From positions 1 through 14,468 of the forward strand of contig CAZYMU010000047.1 of assembly GCA_964648465.1 (NCBI GenBank): a DNA stretch of 14,468 bases, written 5' to 3'. The position numbers and the translations under genes are program-made. Shown here piece after piece: positions 1 through 5,689 of the stretch. Below the pieces are notes generated by a model, which worked only from the letters and a program-made list of their open reading frames with translations, ran no database searches and was not told the origin of the DNA. Every line of letters begins with the position of its first letter. Within the stretch, counting starts at the first letter, position 1. The stretch is from Aminicenans sp964648465. GTDB lineage: Bacteria > Acidobacteriota > Aminicenantia > Aminicenantales > Aminicenantaceae.

Positions 1-1
1 A

Positions 2-364
2 GGCGTTCCCATGCTGGAAAGCCTTAAGATTACATCTACGACTTCAGGTAATGTTGTTGTTGAAAATCATGTAATGCAGTCTCGAACACTGGTGGCTGAA
101 GGATCGAGCCTTACGGATGCCCTCCGTGAGGTCGGTCAATTCCCTTTCATGTTCATCCAGATGGTTGGTGTTGGAGAGGCCACGGGAACTCTTGATGATA
201 TGCTGTCAAAGTTAGCCGATTTTTATGACGACGAAGTAGAAGCGACAACAGCAGCGCTTCTATCAATAATGGAACCGATTCTTCTCATTTTTGTTGGAGG
301 AATGGTCGGGACAATTATTATTTCCATGTACCTCCCCATTTTCAGCCTTCTCTCAAAGTTATAA
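2..364 (+). CDS. pilC: Type IV pilus inner-membrane platform protein PilC (3' part only)
   Basis: This is the C-terminal end of PilC, the polytopic inner-membrane platform that works with the PilB/PilT motor ATPases in pilus assembly and retraction. The reading frame is open from the window edge (G-V-P-M-L-E-S-L), so the ATG at 11 is an internal Met and the true start lies upstream. The GspF/PilC hallmarks are visible: the opening S/G-V-P-x-L-E-x-L-like motif, the VGEATGTLDDML segment, and a final hydrophobic helix (about MEPILLIFVGGMVGTIIISMYLP) ending in the usual YLPIF-x-L tail. About 120 residues of a roughly 400-residue family are present. The next gene is pilS, 93 nt away. I am confident of the family; pilC rather than gspF rests on the pilS-pilR-pilA context. 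Confidence 0.93.
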   Translation, partial: GVPMLESLKITSTTSGNVVVENHVMQSRTLVAEGSSLTDALREVGQFPFMFIQMVGVGEATGTLDDMLSKLADFYDDEVEATTAALLSIMEPILLIFVGGMVGTIIISMYLPIFSLLSKL

Positions 365-457
365 AAAATCGTTAACTAATTTACCCTGTGGTATTTAAAT
401 CGGGCAGTAAATTTCAAGTAAAAGGAAACCTGGATATTTTAAATAGAGAATCAAGTT

Positions 458-1735
458 GTGAACACAAAGAAAAACGATATTTTTTGGTTTATCATTGTCC
501 GCTTGATCATTGTGACTTCTCTTGCTGTTTCTACTGCTATCATTCAGTACAGTACAGAGGTTCTTTTCAATCTTAATTCTTTTTATTATCTTTATTATCT
601 GGTCCTTGGCACTTATTTATTATCCATTGTATATTTTATCTTTTTCTATGCGGCAAAAAATTATACATTTCAGGCATATCTACAGATATTCATCGATCTT
701 CTGCTGATTACTGCTCTTATATACATATCGGGTGGGATAAAGGGTTCATTCTATTCGTTGTATATATTTGAAATCATTGCTGCAAGCATCATTATCTCAA
801 AACGAACAACATATCTTGTTGCAGCACTATCCGCAGTATTTTATGGGCTTCTCATCGACGGGATGTACTATGCAATAATTCCATATTTATATCCTGAACT
901 GTCTCAAGAGCTTTCTTTGAGCGCGGTGTTAAGCAATATTCTTACTGCATGGGGTGTTTTCATCATCGTGGCCTTTTTAATAAATCATTTAACCGGAAAT
1001 TTGAGAAAAACAAGAGATGAGCTCCGCCTGGCTCAGAAAGAGCTTGAGATAAAAAAGGATCTTGCCGTAGCAGGGGAAACATCGGCTAACCTTGCCCATG
1101 AAATAAGAAATCCTCTTGCTGCCATATCAGGCTCTGTTCAGGTGCTCAGAGATGAGATGGATTTGACAGGAGAACAAAAACATTTGATGGACATTGTTGT
1201 CAGAGAATCGGAGAATATATCTCAATCCATAGAACAATTCCTAAATTTAGCTTCTCCTGGAACGCAAGATTTTGCTTCGATTGACCTTCCCTCTGTTTTG
1301 AAGGAGATATTAATACTGCTTAAAAGAAGCAACAAGATCAATAAAAATTACCAGATAGAGGGAAATTATAAAACAGCAGGAGTTAATTATTATGGGAATA
1401 AAGCTCAATTTAAACAGATTTTCTGGAATCTTGTAAAGAATTCTCTAAAAGCAATGCCTGATGGCGGGACGTTAACAGTGGATTTTACAAGGAGGAAAAA
1501 GAAAGGAATCCAGATGAAATTTGCTGATACAGGAAAGGGCATGGAAAAAGAAGAAAGGGAAAGATTGTTTGAGCCGTTTTATTCTGGTTTCAATACAGGA
1601 AAAGGAATTGGGATGTCAGTAGTTCGACGTATTGTTGATGATTACAACGGGAAAATCCGTGTATCTTCTGCGCCTAACAAAGGGACAGAGATTGTAATTA
1701 CTTTGCCGGGAGGCAGTGACAGGAAAAGGGAGTAA
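458..1735 (+). CDS. pilS: Sensor histidine kinase PilS
   Basis: This is a 425-residue membrane histidine kinase, the expected partner of the next gene, pilR. Roughly residues 10-185 are strongly hydrophobic and fit about six transmembrane segments with almost no periplasmic loop, as in PilS. A charged coiled linker (about 185-208) leads to the H-box S-A-N-L-A-H-E-I-R-N-P-L with phospho-acceptor His214. The HATPase part shows an N-box (NLVKNSLKAM, Asn324/Asn328), a G1 box D357-T-G-K-G, an F-box (LFEPFYSG) and a G2 box G-K-G-I-G-M. The start chosen is GTG; the ribosome site (AGAGAA) is weak, but a stop lies just upstream in frame. PilS in other bacteria senses pilin in the membrane and controls PilR. 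Its stop is 8 nt from the pilR ATG, so the two are co-transcribed. Confidence 0.93.
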   Translation: MNTKKNDIFWFIIVRLIIVTSLAVSTAIIQYSTEVLFNLNSFYYLYYLVLGTYLLSIVYFIFFYAAKNYTFQAYLQIFIDLLLITALIYISGGIKGSFYSLYIFEIIAASIIISKRTTYLVAALSAVFYGLLIDGMYYAIIPYLYPELSQELSLSAVLSNILTAWGVFIIVAFLINHLTGNLRKTRDELRLAQKELEIKKDLAVAGETSANLAHEIRNPLAAISGSVQVLRDEMDLTGEQKHLMDIVVRESENISQSIEQFLNLASPGTQDFASIDLPSVLKEILILLKRSNKINKNYQIEGNYKTAGVNYYGNKAQFKQIFWNLVKNSLKAMPDGGTLTVDFTRRKKKGIQMKFADTGKGMEKEERERLFEPFYSGFNTGKGIGMSVVRRIVDDYNGKIRVSSAPNKGTEIVITLPGGSDRKRE

Positions 1736-1743
1736 GTAAAAAA

Positions 1744-3150
1744 ATGGAAAAAATACTGATTATAGACGATGAAAAGAGCATCCTTGACCTTTTAAATGTT
1801 GTATTCAAAAAAGAGGGATATCAGGTAGAAACGTTCTTTTCAGCCAGCAAAGCTCTTGAATATATCGATAGAGAAGACTTTGATATCGTTCTTTCTGATA
1901 TAAAACTTCCCCAGATAAGCGGAATGGAAATATTAAAGCATGTCAGGAAAAAAAGACCTGATGTTCCTGTTGTCATGATCACGGCTTTCGGCACTATCAG
2001 ACAGGCCGTAGAAGCGCTTAAAGAAGGGGCCGCAGATTATGTTGTCAAACCTTTCGATATAGAAGAGCTAAAAATCATCATTGCCCAGGGACTGGAAAAG
2101 AAAAGGCTGAAGCAGGAGAATATCCTTCTAAAAAAACAGCTCGAAGAAAGATTCGGTTTCGAGAATATAATTGGAGAAAGCAGGGTAATGAATGAAATAT
2201 TCGGGCTGATTGAGAGAATAGCACGGACCGATTCCACGGTTCTTATCACAGGAGAAAGCGGGACAGGAAAAGAAATAGCAGCCCGCGCCATTCACTCCAA
2301 GAGTCTGCGAGTGGAAAAGCCTTTTGTTACCATAAACTGCGGGGCTTTACCCGAGGGCTTGCTCGAAAGCGAGCTGTTCGGCCATGTAAAAGGCTCTTTC
2401 ACAGGCGCGATTGCAAATAAGAAAGGAATGTTTGAGGTGGCAGACCACGGGACTCTATTTTTAGATGAGATCGGAGAGATGACTCCCTGGACACAAGTTA
2501 AGCTCCTCAGGGCTCTTCAGGAGAAGAAAATCAGAAGAGTGGGAGGAACGGATGAAATCTCCGTGGATGTCCGTATAATTGCGGCAACGAATAAGGATTT
2601 AAAAAAGAATATAAAAGAAGGAAAATTCCGGGAAGACCTATTTTACCGCCTTAATGTCCTCTCTCTTGAGATGCCGCCATTAAGGAAGCGAAAGGAAGAT
2701 ATCCCTTATCTTGTGTCTCATTTTATCCAGAAATACTGCCATAAGATGGGAAAAAGGAAGAAACGAGTCGCTCCTGAAGTGATAAAGGTCTTTGAATCTT
2801 ACCCCTGGCCGGGGAATATCAGGGAGCTGGAAAATGTAATCGAAAGAACTGTTGTTATCGAAGAAAGAGGAACTATTACTCAAGGAAGTCTTCCGGATGA
2901 ACTCCTTTCTCCAAAGAGCCATATAGAGACAGATTTTCTATTCCAGCCTGAGTTTAACCTGAATAAAACCCTGGACGAGATCTCCTGCAACTACATCAGA
3001 CATGCTCTCAAGAACACCGGCGGAAATCTCAAGGAAACCTCTTCTCTATTAGGAATAAATTACCGTTCGTTAAGATATATGATTGACAAATACGGGCTGA
3101 AGTCTTCGACTGAAGATAACAACATAGAGAAAGAAATTAAAGAGCGCTGA
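1744..3150 (+). CDS. pilR: Sigma-54-dependent response regulator PilR
   Basis: This is a 468-residue NtrC-class activator. The receiver domain (about 1-120) has acidic residues D8/D9, phospho-acceptor Asp52 and the K-P-F motif. The central AAA+ domain (about 140-375) has Walker A G-E-S-G-T-G-K-E at 170-177, the sigma-54 contact loop as G-S-F-T-G-A at 217-222 (Ser for the more common Ala), Walker B (LFLDEIGEM) and the R-finger region ending in WPGNIRELENV. A Fis-type helix-turn-helix sits at the C-terminus (LKETSSLLGI-x-YRSLRYMI). An AGGGAG ribosome site inside the end of pilS precedes the ATG. The sigma-54 promoter directly downstream, before pilA, is the obvious target, so this looks like an intact PilS-PilR circuit controlling pilin expression. 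Confidence 0.95.
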   Translation: MEKILIIDDEKSILDLLNVVFKKEGYQVETFFSASKALEYIDREDFDIVLSDIKLPQISGMEILKHVRKKRPDVPVVMITAFGTIRQAVEALKEGAADYVVKPFDIEELKIIIAQGLEKKRLKQENILLKKQLEERFGFENIIGESRVMNEIFGLIERIARTDSTVLITGESGTGKEIAARAIHSKSLRVEKPFVTINCGALPEGLLESELFGHVKGSFTGAIANKKGMFEVADHGTLFLDEIGEMTPWTQVKLLRALQEKKIRRVGGTDEISVDVRIIAATNKDLKKNIKEGKFREDLFYRLNVLSLEMPPLRKRKEDIPYLVSHFIQKYCHKMGKRKKRVAPEVIKVFESYPWPGNIRELENVIERTVVIEERGTITQGSLPDELLSPKSHIETDFLFQPEFNLNKTLDEISCNYIRHALKNTGGNLKETSSLLGINYRSLRYMIDKYGLKSSTEDNNIEKEIKER

Positions 3151-3190
3151 GAATTCAAGGCTATGGTTTTCTTCCATTAATGCGAATAAT

Positions 3191-3216
3191 TGTCAGCAGG
3201 ATGACAAATAATGTCA
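3191..3216 (+). promoter_or_regulatory. Probable PilR binding cluster (three TGTCA boxes)
   Basis: Three perfect pentamers occur in 26 nt: TGTCA at 3191-3195, its reverse complement TGACA at 3202-3206, and TGTCA at 3212-3216. The first two form an inverted repeat with a 6-nt spacer. They lie roughly 97-122 nt upstream of the expected pilA transcription start, the usual distance for an enhancer-binding protein. In Pseudomonas, PilR is known to bind TGTC-type repeats upstream of pilA at a similar distance. Assignment to this PilR is inference. Confidence 0.7.
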
Positions 3217-3260
3217 CTTTCTAAAAGAATCCACAGGCGTAAAATATATAACTTGCTTAT

Positions 3261-3273
3261 ATTCAACATGTTA
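3261..3273 (+). promoter_or_regulatory. Possible IHF site between enhancer and promoter
   Basis: ATTCAACATGTTA matches the IHF consensus WATCAAnnnnTTR at every fixed position except one. It sits in an AT-rich stretch between the TGTCA cluster and the -24 element, where DNA bending would bring PilR to the sigma-54 polymerase. A single-site consensus match is weak evidence, so this is tentative. Confidence 0.35.
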
Positions 3274-3287
3274 CAATGTGCCATACC

Positions 3288-3302
3288 TGGCACGGAAATT
3301 GC
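3288..3302 (+). promoter_or_regulatory. Sigma-54 (-24/-12) promoter of pilA
   Basis: TGGCAC at 3288-3293, five bases, then TTGC at 3299-3302 is a full match to the sigma-54 consensus TGGCAC-N5-TTGC, with the invariant GG and GC the correct 12 nt apart. Transcription should begin near 3313, giving a leader of about 65 nt before pilA. The adjacent pilR gene encodes the required type of activator. Confidence 0.9.
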
Positions 3303-3341
3303 TGTAATATTGATATCATGAACAATCATGAAAATAAATTT

Positions 3342-3358
3342 CCGGTGAAAATCGCCGG
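3342..3358 (+). promoter_or_regulatory. Hairpin in the pilA 5' leader
   Basis: CCGGTGA (3342-3348) pairs with TCGCCGG (3352-3358) across an AAA loop: six Watson-Crick pairs and one G-U. The flanking TTT and GAAA could extend it with a bulge. It ends 9 nt before the GGAGG ribosome site (3368-3372). There is no U tract, so it is not a terminator. An mRNA-stabilising or translation-tuning role is inference. Confidence 0.5.
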
Positions 3359-3378
3359 GAAAAAATTGGAGGTTTTAA

Positions 3379-3936
3379 ATGTTTAAAAAATCTAAAGGTT
3401 TTACACTTATCGAACTGCTAATTGTCGTAGCTATAATTGGAATTCTTGCAGCTCTTCTCATCCCCAATGCAATGTCTGCCCTGCAGAAAGCCAAACAGAA
3501 AGGAACCATGAAGGACATCATGACCATCACCACAGCATGTATGGATTATGTCACCGACAACGGTGTCGCTCCAACTTCCACAGTCGCTCATAATGGTGTT
3601 TATGCTGTTAATGACTCTTTTTATAATTCCTTATGTCCATTCTATATCAAGTCGATGCCTGTGTATGATCAGTGGGGAAAAAACTTTTATGTTTATTGCA
3701 GTACACGTGTAACAGGTCACTGGGGAATTCCTGGAACTCCAACACCCGGAACAGATGACTTTGTGGTTGCCTCTAGGGGACGTGATGGTTTAGTTAGCGG
3801 CACAAATGTATACACCGTCGCTGATCCGACAAGTGGGTTTTATATAGTAAGCAGCATGGCACATTTCAATGAAGACCTGGTCACATGGAACGGCTCTTGG
3901 ATCGTTGGTCCTATAACAAGAGCTGGTGGTGTTTGA
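3379..3936 (+). CDS. pilA: Type IV pilin PilA (prepilin with class III signal)
   Basis: This is a 185-residue prepilin. The leader is six residues (MFKKSK) before Gly7, followed by F-T-L-I-E-L-L-I-V-V-A-I-I-G-I-L. Prepilin peptidase should cut after Gly7, giving an N-methylated Phe1 and the conserved Glu5 in a mature protein of 178 residues. The hydrophobic N-terminal helix anchors it in the inner membrane and packs the pilus core. The rest is less typical of a major pilin: KQKGTMKDIMTITTACMDYV, then DQWGKNFYVY and an S-R-G-R-D-G motif, resemble the pseudopilin GspG and related pilins. GGAGG lies 6 nt upstream of the ATG. Position behind pilR and a sigma-54 promoter favours the pilus subunit over a minor pseudopilin, though a minor pilin cannot be excluded. 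Confidence 0.88.
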   Translation: MFKKSKGFTLIELLIVVAIIGILAALLIPNAMSALQKAKQKGTMKDIMTITTACMDYVTDNGVAPTSTVAHNGVYAVNDSFYNSLCPFYIKSMPVYDQWGKNFYVYCSTRVTGHWGIPGTPTPGTDDFVVASRGRDGLVSGTNVYTVADPTSGFYIVSSMAHFNEDLVTWNGSWIVGPITRAGGV

Positions 3937-3963
3937 TGTAGCATTTATTAAAGGATTTTTAAG

Positions 3964-3991
3964 GGGCGGCATTTTTGCCGCCCTTTTTTTT
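3964..3991 (+). terminator. Intrinsic terminator after pilA
   Basis: A perfect 8-bp stem, GGGCGGCA (3964-3971) with TGCCGCCC (3976-3983), encloses a TTTT loop and is followed by eight T residues (3984-3991). It lies 28 nt after the pilA stop and is a strong rho-independent terminator. Confidence 0.95.
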
Positions 3992-3996
3992 ATTAT

Positions 3997-4036
3997 AAAG
4001 GGGACGGTTCTATTAAAAGAAAAAGGGGACAGATTT
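3997..4036 (+). repeat. GGGGAC-type repeats, including left copy of an 18-nt direct repeat
   Basis: Two related motifs stand in tandem: AAAGGGGACGGTTCTATT (3997-4014) and GAAAAAGGGGACAGATTT (4019-4036). The second is identical over 18 nt to 7128-7145, in the same orientation. I recall motifs of this form being dispersed in many environmental bacterial genomes near IS200-like/REP transposase genes; that link is from memory and was not checked. The two 18-nt copies bracket about 3.1 kb of accessory DNA. Confidence 0.6.
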
Positions 4037-4055
4037 TTTTTAATATTTTTTAAAA

Positions 4056-4220
4056 TTATTCACTACACAGCCATTTCCCCATAATCGGATCGGTTAATCT
4101 GTATCTACTTTCTTCATCTTTTTCGATTAAATCTTTAGAAAGTAAGGCATTTATTGCTTTTTGTGCGCCTCCTATAGAGCATCCGCATCTTTCAAGATAC
4201 TTTCTTGCAGGGGGATGAGA
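4056..4220 (-). pseudogene. C-terminal remnant of an archaeal-type AAA ATPase
   Basis: Reading the minus strand gives 54 open codons with no usable start, bounded by a stop at 4221-4223 upstream and ending with TAA at 4056-4058. The peptide contains Y-L-E-R-C-G-C-S-I-G-G-A-Q-K-A-I, then LLSKDLIEKD and YRLTDPIMGKWL. This is the winged-helix end typical of PF01637-type ATPases, where a Y-x-L-x-D-P-x-x-x-x-W block follows the recognition helix. The intact ATPase at 5690-7066 has the matching block Y-L-L-T-D-P-F-F-R-F-W-F. The P-loop and about 300 residues are missing. Unlike the intact copy, it ends right after the winged helix, so it comes from the subtype without a nuclease-like tail. Confidence 0.7.
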
Positions 4221-4233
4221 TTATTCTTTTAGC

Positions 4234-4252
4234 ATTATTCTAATAGAATAAT
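4234..4252. repeat. Perfect 19-nt palindrome beside the ATPase remnant
   Basis: ATTATTCTA (4234-4242), a central A, then TAGAATAAT (4244-4252) is a perfect inverted repeat. A looser outer pair, TTATTCTT (4221-4228) and AAGAATAA (4258-4265), surrounds it. On the minus strand a perfect TTGACA (4283-4278) lies upstream, with CTTAAA 17 nt further as a poor -10. The order promoter-like box, palindrome, ATPase remnant mirrors the intact ATPase and MNT genes. No gene is recognisable between 4221 and 4328 on either strand. Confidence 0.55.
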
Positions 4253-4328
4253 CCTTTAAGAATAAATAGATTTTAATTGTCAACTCAAGAAAAAGGGAAA
4301 GCTCTGTATAATAATAGGTACCTGTTGA

Positions 4329-4577
4329 TCACCGGTCAATTTTATAGACAAGAATAATATTGCTCTTCCCTTGCTTTATATATTCAAGTAGTTCTTGTAA
4401 AGCTGGACGGTTAAGATTGGCCCCTGTGTAACCGGCGTCGGAATAAACATTAAAAACCTTCCAATTATTCTGGCTTTTAATAAAGGCTCTAATCTTTTCC
4501 TCTTGAGCCTCACAAGAGGAAAACTCCTTTTCGGCTTGCATATCCGTTGATACTCTTGTGTAAATTGCACAGTTCAT
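4329..4577 (-). pseudogene. Truncated large serine recombinase (N-terminal catalytic fragment)
   Basis: The 82 residues match the start of a resolvase/invertase catalytic domain: A-I-Y-T-R-V-S-T with nucleophile Ser10 and Arg8, then the D-A-G-Y-T-G-x-N-x-x-R-P-A block, ending in L-V-Y-K-I-D-R followed by a stop. Family members continue with L-S-R and several hundred more residues covering the rest of the catalytic core and the DNA-binding domains. All of that is absent in any frame downstream, so a deletion or insertion junction lies just after codon 82. It starts 5 nt after the HEPN stop with an AAGGA ribosome site inside that gene's end, so it may still be transcribed. Catalytic activity is not expected. 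Confidence 0.85.
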
Positions 4578-4582
4578 TTTCC

Positions 4583-5056
4583 TTAATCCTTTTTAAAGTC
4601 GAATTCTCCTTGAGGGCTTTTTTCTCTTATCAATATAGAAATCTTATCGACAAATTCCTTCGCCGTTTTAATGGCATCCTTTGCTTCTTTCATTGAGCAT
4701 GGAATCTCAGGCTCATAAATAAACCTGTTTCTCTTTTTCCTCATAAAATCATAATCGTTAATAAGTTTCCTGAATTCATCGCCCAGGACTGAACTTGCAA
4801 ATCTCACAACGGTTAGATGCTTATTTTTAATTTCGGGTCTGAAGCCTCCGCTGAACATTAAAGCCAGTCCTGAGCGTAACATGGCATTATAGGCGTAAGT
4901 GTAGGCACATTCTTCGTCATCGTCTATGTTCCTTTTAGCAGTCTTTAGGTCAATATAGGCTCGTTTTATGAGATTTTTTACAGCCTTCCAGTCCACGGGA
5001 CACTTCTTAATTAACCCCTCTCTTAAAAGATTTTCTTTCGAGTCTTTATAAATCAT
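4583..5056 (-). CDS. HEPN-domain protein (toxin-like partner of MNT)
   Basis: This 157-residue, mostly alpha-helical protein resembles HEPN proteins that pair with minimal nucleotidyltransferases. Helix features include DLKTAKRNI (about 36-44), A-Y-N-A-M-L-R-S-G-L-A-L-M at 55-67 and the late motif F-M-R-K-K-R-N-R-F-I-Y-E-P at 104-116. HEPN ribonucleases use R-x4-6-H; here Arg109-Asn110 is followed by Tyr114 where the His is expected, so RNase activity is doubtful. Its start overlaps the end of the MNT gene by 11 nt, indicating translational coupling. In characterised HEPN/MNT pairs the HEPN protein is the toxic RNase and MNT neutralises it by adding AMP. Whether that holds with this altered motif is unknown. 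Confidence 0.75.
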   Translation of the reverse strand: MIYKDSKENLLREGLIKKCPVDWKAVKNLIKRAYIDLKTAKRNIDDDEECAYTYAYNAMLRSGLALMFSGGFRPEIKNKHLTVVRFASSVLGDEFRKLINDYDFMRKKRNRFIYEPEIPCSMKEAKDAIKTAKEFVDKISILIREKSPQGEFDFKKD

Positions 5057-5621
5057 TCTCTTTACCTATCAACATTATCTTTGGATTTTTTAATAGTTCC
5101 AGCATGAAGCCACTTTTAGCTCTTTTCTTGGTTTTATACTCTTCCATGTAATAGATAGTTGGGTTTATTTCTCTCTTCAGTCTTTTTTCTAATTCCACAA
5201 CCTTTTCGTTTAATAAAGAGGTGTCCGGGTTACCTATTATCATAAGGTCTATGTCACTGGTTCCTTTTTCGCGTCTTGTGGCAAAGGAGCCATAGATAAA
5301 TGCTATCTTTATTTTCTTGACAGACGATAATGCTTTCCTCAAGCTACCTTCAACCCCTACAGTTTTAGAAACAATACTTTTCAGTTCTTTAAATAGGGGG
5401 TGTTTGGTATTAAGTGAATAGTAGAGTAGATTTCCTACTTTTTGAGTATTGAATAGGTCATCTTTTTGAAATTTTAAAAGCTCTCTGCGTATACTACCAG
5501 CAGAATAGCCTAATATACGCTGGAGTTCCCTTAAGTAATATTTCTGAGATGGATTGGTGAAAAAGAGAGTAAGCAAATCCTGTCTTATCCTTGATTTTGT
5601 AATGTATAAGCTTTCTAACAT
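5046..5621 (-). CDS. Winged-helix MNT-type nucleotidyltransferase
   Basis: This 191-residue protein has two parts. Residues about 10-80 form a winged-helix DNA-binding domain (YYLRELQRILGYSAGSIRREL then a YYSLN wing). Residues about 100-190 form a minimal nucleotidyltransferase with an exact G-S-x10-D-x-D signature (Gly111-Ser112, Asp123, Asp125). The third acidic position appears as Asn153 in R-E-I-N-P-T, as I recall for winged-helix MNT relatives. AGGAG lies 7 nt before the ATG. Its expected job is AMP transfer to the downstream HEPN partner, while the winged helix probably binds the palindrome in its own promoter. Family and pairing are well supported; regulation is inference. Confidence 0.85.
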   Translation of the reverse strand: MLESLYITKSRIRQDLLTLFFTNPSQKYYLRELQRILGYSAGSIRRELLKFQKDDLFNTQKVGNLLYYSLNTKHPLFKELKSIVSKTVGVEGSLRKALSSVKKIKIAFIYGSFATRREKGTSDIDLMIIGNPDTSLLNEKVVELEKRLKREINPTIYYMEEYKTKKRAKSGFMLELLKNPKIMLIGKENDL

Positions 5622-5635
5622 AACCTAACTCCTGT

Positions 5636-5655
5636 TTGAGTACAATTGTACTCAA
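5636..5655. promoter_or_regulatory. Perfect 20-nt palindromic operator before the MNT gene
   Basis: TTGAGTACAA (5636-5645) is followed directly by its exact reverse complement TTGTACTCAA (5646-5655). It begins 14 nt upstream of the MNT start codon and covers the predicted -10 box, so a protein bound here would block transcription. The winged-helix part of the MNT protein is the natural candidate for binding it. Confidence 0.75.
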
Positions 5656-5673
5656 TATAGGATACGACATCAA
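5645..5673 (-). promoter_or_regulatory. Predicted sigma-70 promoter of MNT-HEPN
   Basis: On the minus strand TTGATG (5673-5668) and TACAAT (5650-5645) are separated by exactly 17 nt. The -10 box lies in the centre of the 20-nt palindrome. The -35 box starts 17 nt past the end of the upstream ATPase gene, so MNT-HEPN can be transcribed independently. Confidence 0.6.
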
Positions 5674-5689
5674 GCCTTTTTTATTTTCC

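Noticed and set aside
365..457. TTTCAA and TATTTT 17 nt apart, considered as a separate promoter for pilS.
   Set aside because: Both boxes are weak matches in AT-rich DNA, and pilC-pilS may be one operon. It cannot be supported.
3318..3386. A 22-codon open frame in the pilA leader that overlaps the pilA start.
   Set aside because: Its ATG is about 5 nt from the predicted transcript start, it has no ribosome site, and the peptide shows no regulatory codon run. It is most likely chance.
4307..4312. TATAAT on the plus strand upstream of the recombinase remnant.
   Set aside because: There is no -35 at a usable distance, and it would only drive antisense RNA through the remnant.
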